Shown: positions 59,826 to 64,000 of the stretch, piece after piece | How positions within the stretch are numbered: position 1 is the stretch's first letter | Layout of the letters: every line of letters starts with the position of its first letter | Assembly (NCBI GenBank): GCA_014621425.1 | Contig: JAANBB010000152.1 | Span: 17,655-81,654, forward strand | Length of the DNA stretch: 64,000 nt | Source: Cylindrodendrum hubeiense | Taxonomy: Eukaryota > Ascomycota > Sordariomycetes > Hypocreales > Nectriaceae | Direction: 5' to 3' | Notes under the pieces: model-generated | The model's database searches: none | What the model was told of the DNA's origin: nothing | What the model saw: the letters and a program-made list of their open reading frames with translations, nothing else | Position numbers and translations under genes: made by a program

Positions 59826-62800
59826 ATTGATCTTCTCTCTCTATCTTCTCTTAATATCAACACCTATCTCTGTAAGTATACCTTCATTGTTTGTTACACG
59901 TTCATATCTATCGCGCTGTGTTGACTCTTCAAGTGTCGGGTCTTCCCTTTCGTCCTCGACTTCAACTTCTTTTCTTGTTTCCAGGATTTGCTTGCCCCAA
60001 GGGATATCTCTCCCGTTCGTGGCCGTTCTCTTACTGACCTGGACCTGGACTGGATATCGTTGCATAATAGTGTAAGCTTGAGACTATAGCCCTTATAGGT
60101 ACTTGAGATAAGCAAGCCCTAACAACAATTCCTACACGCAAAATAAGACGAACAGAAATTACAAAATAATAAACTTCCTCCAAACAATGATAACAATTTA
60201 CGCCATGAAACTTCTGCCAAGTTTTTGTTTAACTAACATGGCCACAGTAGACAGTGCCACTAGTCATCGCTCATACAGCATGTCAAAAGTTGACTCCATC
60301 CGCTGACCACGATGTTGACAAACACTGATATAGATCAGGCTCTATCAAAAATGTGAGAGGGAAGTCGATTTGGATGGGTGTTTCCATCAAGTGCCCCAGC
60401 CAGATATGATTTGGATGGGGGTTCCCACTAAGATTATAAAAGGGAAGATGATCTGTGGACCGAGTAATGGCTAACGTAGTGGTCCTTGGCAGATAAAAGT
60501 CCTCAAATGCTAAGAGCGGCGAGTTGTTATATGGTTGAGTCTTCAAAGCGCGGCTCTGGTCCAGGCCCTAATTCCTATTCCAAAGACCTCCTCTCCAGGC
60601 AGGTCCTGGATAGGGGTTTCGGTGTGTGGAAACAAATACCGAATGCGGTCAGTGATGAAGGTCTCTCACCTCTGCGTTGGGCGTTCTCATAGCGAAGAGT
60701 CTACTTAGGTATTTGGGACTTGGAAATGGCTTTGTCATGGTTGTTCCAGACCAGGAGATGATTCGGACTAAGGGAAGATTCTGTGATGAGAAGTCTCGCC
60801 CCGACTCGGTCTGCTCTGAAGTCGTAGCGGACCTTGCTACAGTTGTTGGCAGCGAAGGAGTGTTGCGGGGAAACGGGGTCAGCTCGACCAGCAATAGACA
60901 TCAAGGAGTCCTGAAGCAGATCAGTAAGATCCACTCGGCAATTTGGGAGGAAGAGATGAGTCGACTTACAATAGCTGCCATTTGGCACTAGAACTTTTAG
61001 AGGGCTCGGTGTGAAGGACCCCCGAAGTCAACAGTGTAATGGTTCGGATGTTTATCTACGGCAATGTTCTGTCGACATAGATACCAAGGGAAGCTCGAGG
61101 GCGGAGATGGTGCCGAGTCGAAGCCAACGGGGACGGCCAAAGGCTGAATGATTTGGATTGGGGTTTCCAAGCTGGACCCGCCGTGCCGGGCGCAAGGATT
61201 GTCGGAGGGCCATCCCCAGGCCGCTCTTACACCAAGCCAATACCTGGTAAAGAGACCACCTAAGGGGTGGCACGTCGGAGGACGGTGGGGGTGAGCAGCT
61301 GAGCTGCTCGATCGGCCATAGCGGTCAGGCTAAAGAAATAATCAGGTCAGATGTAAACTAAGATTTACTCTCTAGTGCGAAGGCTGACGCAATAAAGGAA
61401 GATATGACGATTCACAAGGGATGAAAGACCAGAAAGACTTGCATCTTGGTGAGCCAATGGCTCACATCGATCCCGAACCGGCCGGTCTACCACCAGACCT
61501 TACCGCTGTCGAAAGCGAATTCGAAAGCGAATTCGACAGCCGCACCGATGCCGGTCTGGAGGACGGGGATGAGGAAGGTCGAAATAAAGATAGGCATACG
61601 CCAAAAAGAAAAAGTTTACAAAAAAATAGTCAAAAAATTGAGGGAATATCCAAAAGATGGGAAGCCAAATGAAGAGATAAGATAAGAGAAACCTTCAGAT
61701 CCAGTCGGTGTAGCGGACGCTTTGATCTCTCTATCTTGTCTCCTTCCATCCCAATCTCTCACTCTGGGCGGAAGGAGAGTTCATGTTGGATCGCGCGATC
61801 GAAACGGAACATGGAGTTTGGCATGTGTTGAACCGATATAGTGGAAGCCGTCTTCCGCTCAGGGATCGTAATGACGACCACTCTCTTAATAATTAGGCAG
61901 TCCGTCTTCAAAACCCTCAAAATCTCCTTTATGTATCGATGATGAGAGTTCAGGCTGCGATAGCGTCTGAGCCATGTGGTCAGAACATTGATGTATGTAG
62001 AGTTTCTGGCTACTTGCCAGGCATTGACGTTGAAGTAATCGTTGGTATTGGTCGAATCTAATCCAGCTCATATAACTTGTCGTCAACATATTGGCTTCTC
62101 CCGAAAAGAGTCCATTCCAATACCGATTTGCCCTTCTAGTACCCTTGGAAAACTACCTAGATATGCGAAGAACCCCCAAAGACATCTTCCCGGGTCCTCG
62201 ATAACTAGGACCACCTGTCGAGGCCCGCACATGTCATCCTGCCGCAAAACACACAAACAATTATAGATTGTTCGACTTCGGCATAACAGGTGCGCTTTCA
62301 CAGTCAAGCAAGACCAAACCGCTATGCACCGGAGCTTCTTCTCTGGCCGAGTGATGGAAACAGGAAATGCGATCTCGAACACAGGGAAATCCATGGCTTC
62401 CATATGTGCCCTCCTTGTCTCACAGGTCTTACTGGGCTATTTTGCAGGGTACCACTCTACCCAGTCATTCTGGTAATCGCAGCAGTGGCAGTGACTACGC
62501 AGTTCAGTCTGGCCCCGGTGTCGACCCCGGGCAGCTCATCGTGTGGATCAGGAATTTGAAGATTCTCAGGGGGTATTTCTGGCTTATTGGTTGGTCGTTG
62601 GCGTGAAAGCATGATTTCCAGCTGAGATTTTGTAGAATTGGCCGTGTTGGTTATGCAATTGCCCCCAGAGGCATCTAGTCGGCACTCCAAGCAAAATCAC
62701 CCGAGGGCTTGACATTCTGAGCAAGAACTGCCTACAGCGGTGGGTGATCCTGGGTTAGAAGCTGCTTCATTGTTTGATGGCGCAAAAGTATCCCAATACA

Positions 62801-63794
62801 AAGAATCCATGACCTTCCCATTAGCTCTGGCCCTTTGGCGCGATAACTGTTAGGGACGAGGTTAACAGGGCGTTCACAATAGCAGGAGCTGAAGACAATC
62901 GATTTGGCCAAGGCGACTGAGTGATAAGATGAGCTGCAAAAAGACTTGAATACCTAGGTAGAAGATGATGTTGTATACCCAGGGTCATGTACAGAAATGG
63001 CGATGGGCCATTTACATAAACAAACTGCTGTATTTAGCCTTTCGTCTTAGGTTTAGAGAAATCATTCATTTAGTGAGCTTTGAGTATATGGATTCTTCCA
63101 ACGTATTTTGGATTAAGTGGTGTTGCTTAAGCTTTATTGAAGTACATCTGAGGCCCTGCTATCTGGGAGCTTGATGTGCCAATCCATGGGCACAGGCAAA
63201 GTGATACTCGCCCTGTTCCTATCACCAACAGGAATACCTAAATCTGCACTTCTTTTTATCCAAACATGCACGGCCCGGTCGGCGAAGGGATCCTCTACCG
63301 ACACAGAGTCTGCCCTTTTCCACGACGCATCAAGCGATAATAGTGTCGATTGCATTGTCTCTCGGCCGGTACTGTCCCTCAAATGGGTTGTCAAGGGAAG
63401 CGGTGAGTGCTTCGACCAGCCGTTTCTAGACTAGATGCTGAGTGCAGTAGAAGTTTTCCAGTGTCACCAACTTAGCGAACCTAACGCCCCTGCAACTGGC
63501 GTTCGATGTTGTCCACAGCCTGCTCGGAGGTCTAATAGTCTTGGATCCTCTGCCTACGTGTCCTCTTCTACCTTTATTTCTTGTTTTGAAGTTCGCGGCG
63601 GGCCTCGTTTCTTTCCCCGACTATTGAGTTAGTCCCCGCAGGCGTCTCGTCAGTTGCTTGATTGGAGGATCAGTGTTGACAGATGCCGCTTGGTCGACTG
63701 TAAGGTCAACAAGCCGGCGCTATGGGTCTACTTTGTCAGTACTTGCTGCCACTAGAGGGTCCCTCAGGTCTGTGTGGATCTCACGTTTGAAAGG

Positions 63795-64000
63795 AGTGCC
63801 TTTACAATAAGTTAAAGTTATTATAATGTAGTACTAGGCTTTAAAGAGTATTATTAGGAATAACTATATTAATGAGTTAGCTAGATAAACTTTATATAAT
63901 ATTAAGATATATAAGATAAATTTAGTTTAACTTATTAATTATATTATATAATATTATAAATATTATAAAACTAAATAAAAAAAGATAAGATATTAAGATT
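63795..64000. repeat. AT-rich block at window end
   Basis: About 200 bases with very few C or G, similar in texture to the block at 59.5 kb. It runs off the window edge, so its full extent is unknown. Confidence 0.55.

Larger units (their letters stand above)
59399..64000. other. Gene-poor, AT-shifted region
   Basis: No gene is recognisable over 4.6 kb. An extremely AT-rich block lies at about 59505-59825 and another at about 63795-64000. Between them composition is intermediate, with many short frames. A minus-strand frame at 60701-60988 and a plus-strand frame at 61421-61672 (acidic then Lys-rich, with an in-frame SEFESEF repeat) are the longest with sensible composition, but I cannot assign either. 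Three related 18-19-mers of GATTTGGATGGG-type occur at 60367, 60408 and 61150. The pattern fits degenerate repeat DNA. Confidence 0.5.

Noticed and set aside
59841..60065. Charged minus-strand frame as a Copia-type polyprotein remnant
   Set aside because: The Glu/Arg-rich texture recalls linkers between integrase and reverse transcriptase, but no catalytic motif is present, so no transposon call is justified.
60701..60988. Minus-strand frame with an optional GTAAGT...CTTCAG intron
   Set aside because: The frame is open and splice-like signals exist, but the protein resembles nothing I know and it lies in degenerate AT-shifted DNA.

Overview
The window is nuclear DNA of a filamentous ascomycete. 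Genes are split by short introns (about 45-100 bases, plus one of 324 in the carnitine acetyltransferase gene) with GT...AG ends, and many have fungal-type CTAAC branch sites. The gene set is eukaryotic housekeeping: MCM3, Pms1, RSC/SWI-SNF Swi3-type subunit, Exo70, CAP, GPI-anchor enzymes. Bst1, Mcd4, a Mak32-like protein, monopolin and a Serinc protein point to fungi. The gene repertoire and the recurrent TACCTAGGTA-type words between genes fit Sordariomycetes, perhaps Hypocreales. That placement is inference; no species is proposed.

Layout. 1-9.2 kb: Mcd4 (-), Csm1/Pcs1 monopolin (-), Msp1 AAA ATPase (+). 10-18 kb: cystathionine beta-lyase (+), a small unknown gene (-), Serinc/TMS1 (-) head-to-head with a Mch1-like MFS transporter (+). 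18.8-25 kb: Bst1 GPI inositol-deacylase (-), then a 2.9 kb gene-free stretch. 25-36.6 kb: Pms1 (+), an unknown four-TM protein (-) head-to-head with mitochondrial ferredoxin reductase Arh1 (+), ETF-alpha (-) head-to-head with a Rsc8/Swi3-like chromatin protein (+). 36.6-38.9 kb: gene-free, repeat-rich. 39-46.6 kb: carnitine acetyltransferase (+), adenylyl cyclase-associated protein (-) with an apparent homopolymer frameshift, Mak32-like PfkB protein (+). 46.9-52 kb: MCM3 (-) head-to-head with Exo70 (+). 53.5-57.3 kb: a 1227-residue fusion (-) of 2H phosphoesterase, EEP nuclease/phosphatase, poly(A)-polymerase-type nucleotidyltransferase and a DUF504/MJ1316 domain, predicted to handle damaged or processed RNA ends. 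58.4-59.4 kb: an unknown fungal protein (-). From about 59.5 kb the sequence turns AT-rich and loses recognisable genes, as in RIP-affected or subtelomere-like DNA.

Most genes are unrelated neighbours sharing divergent promoters, not a pathway cluster. Loose functional links are: two GPI-anchor enzymes (Mcd4, Bst1), two mitochondrial flavoproteins tail-to-tail (Arh1, ETF-alpha), and two S-phase/repair genes (PMS1, MCM3) with MluI-type ACGCGT boxes upstream. The strongest candidate for an under-described system is the RNA-end fusion enzyme. Exon coordinates were deduced by eye from reading-frame continuity and splice signals; all multi-exon models below close in frame except CAP, which needs one base removed.
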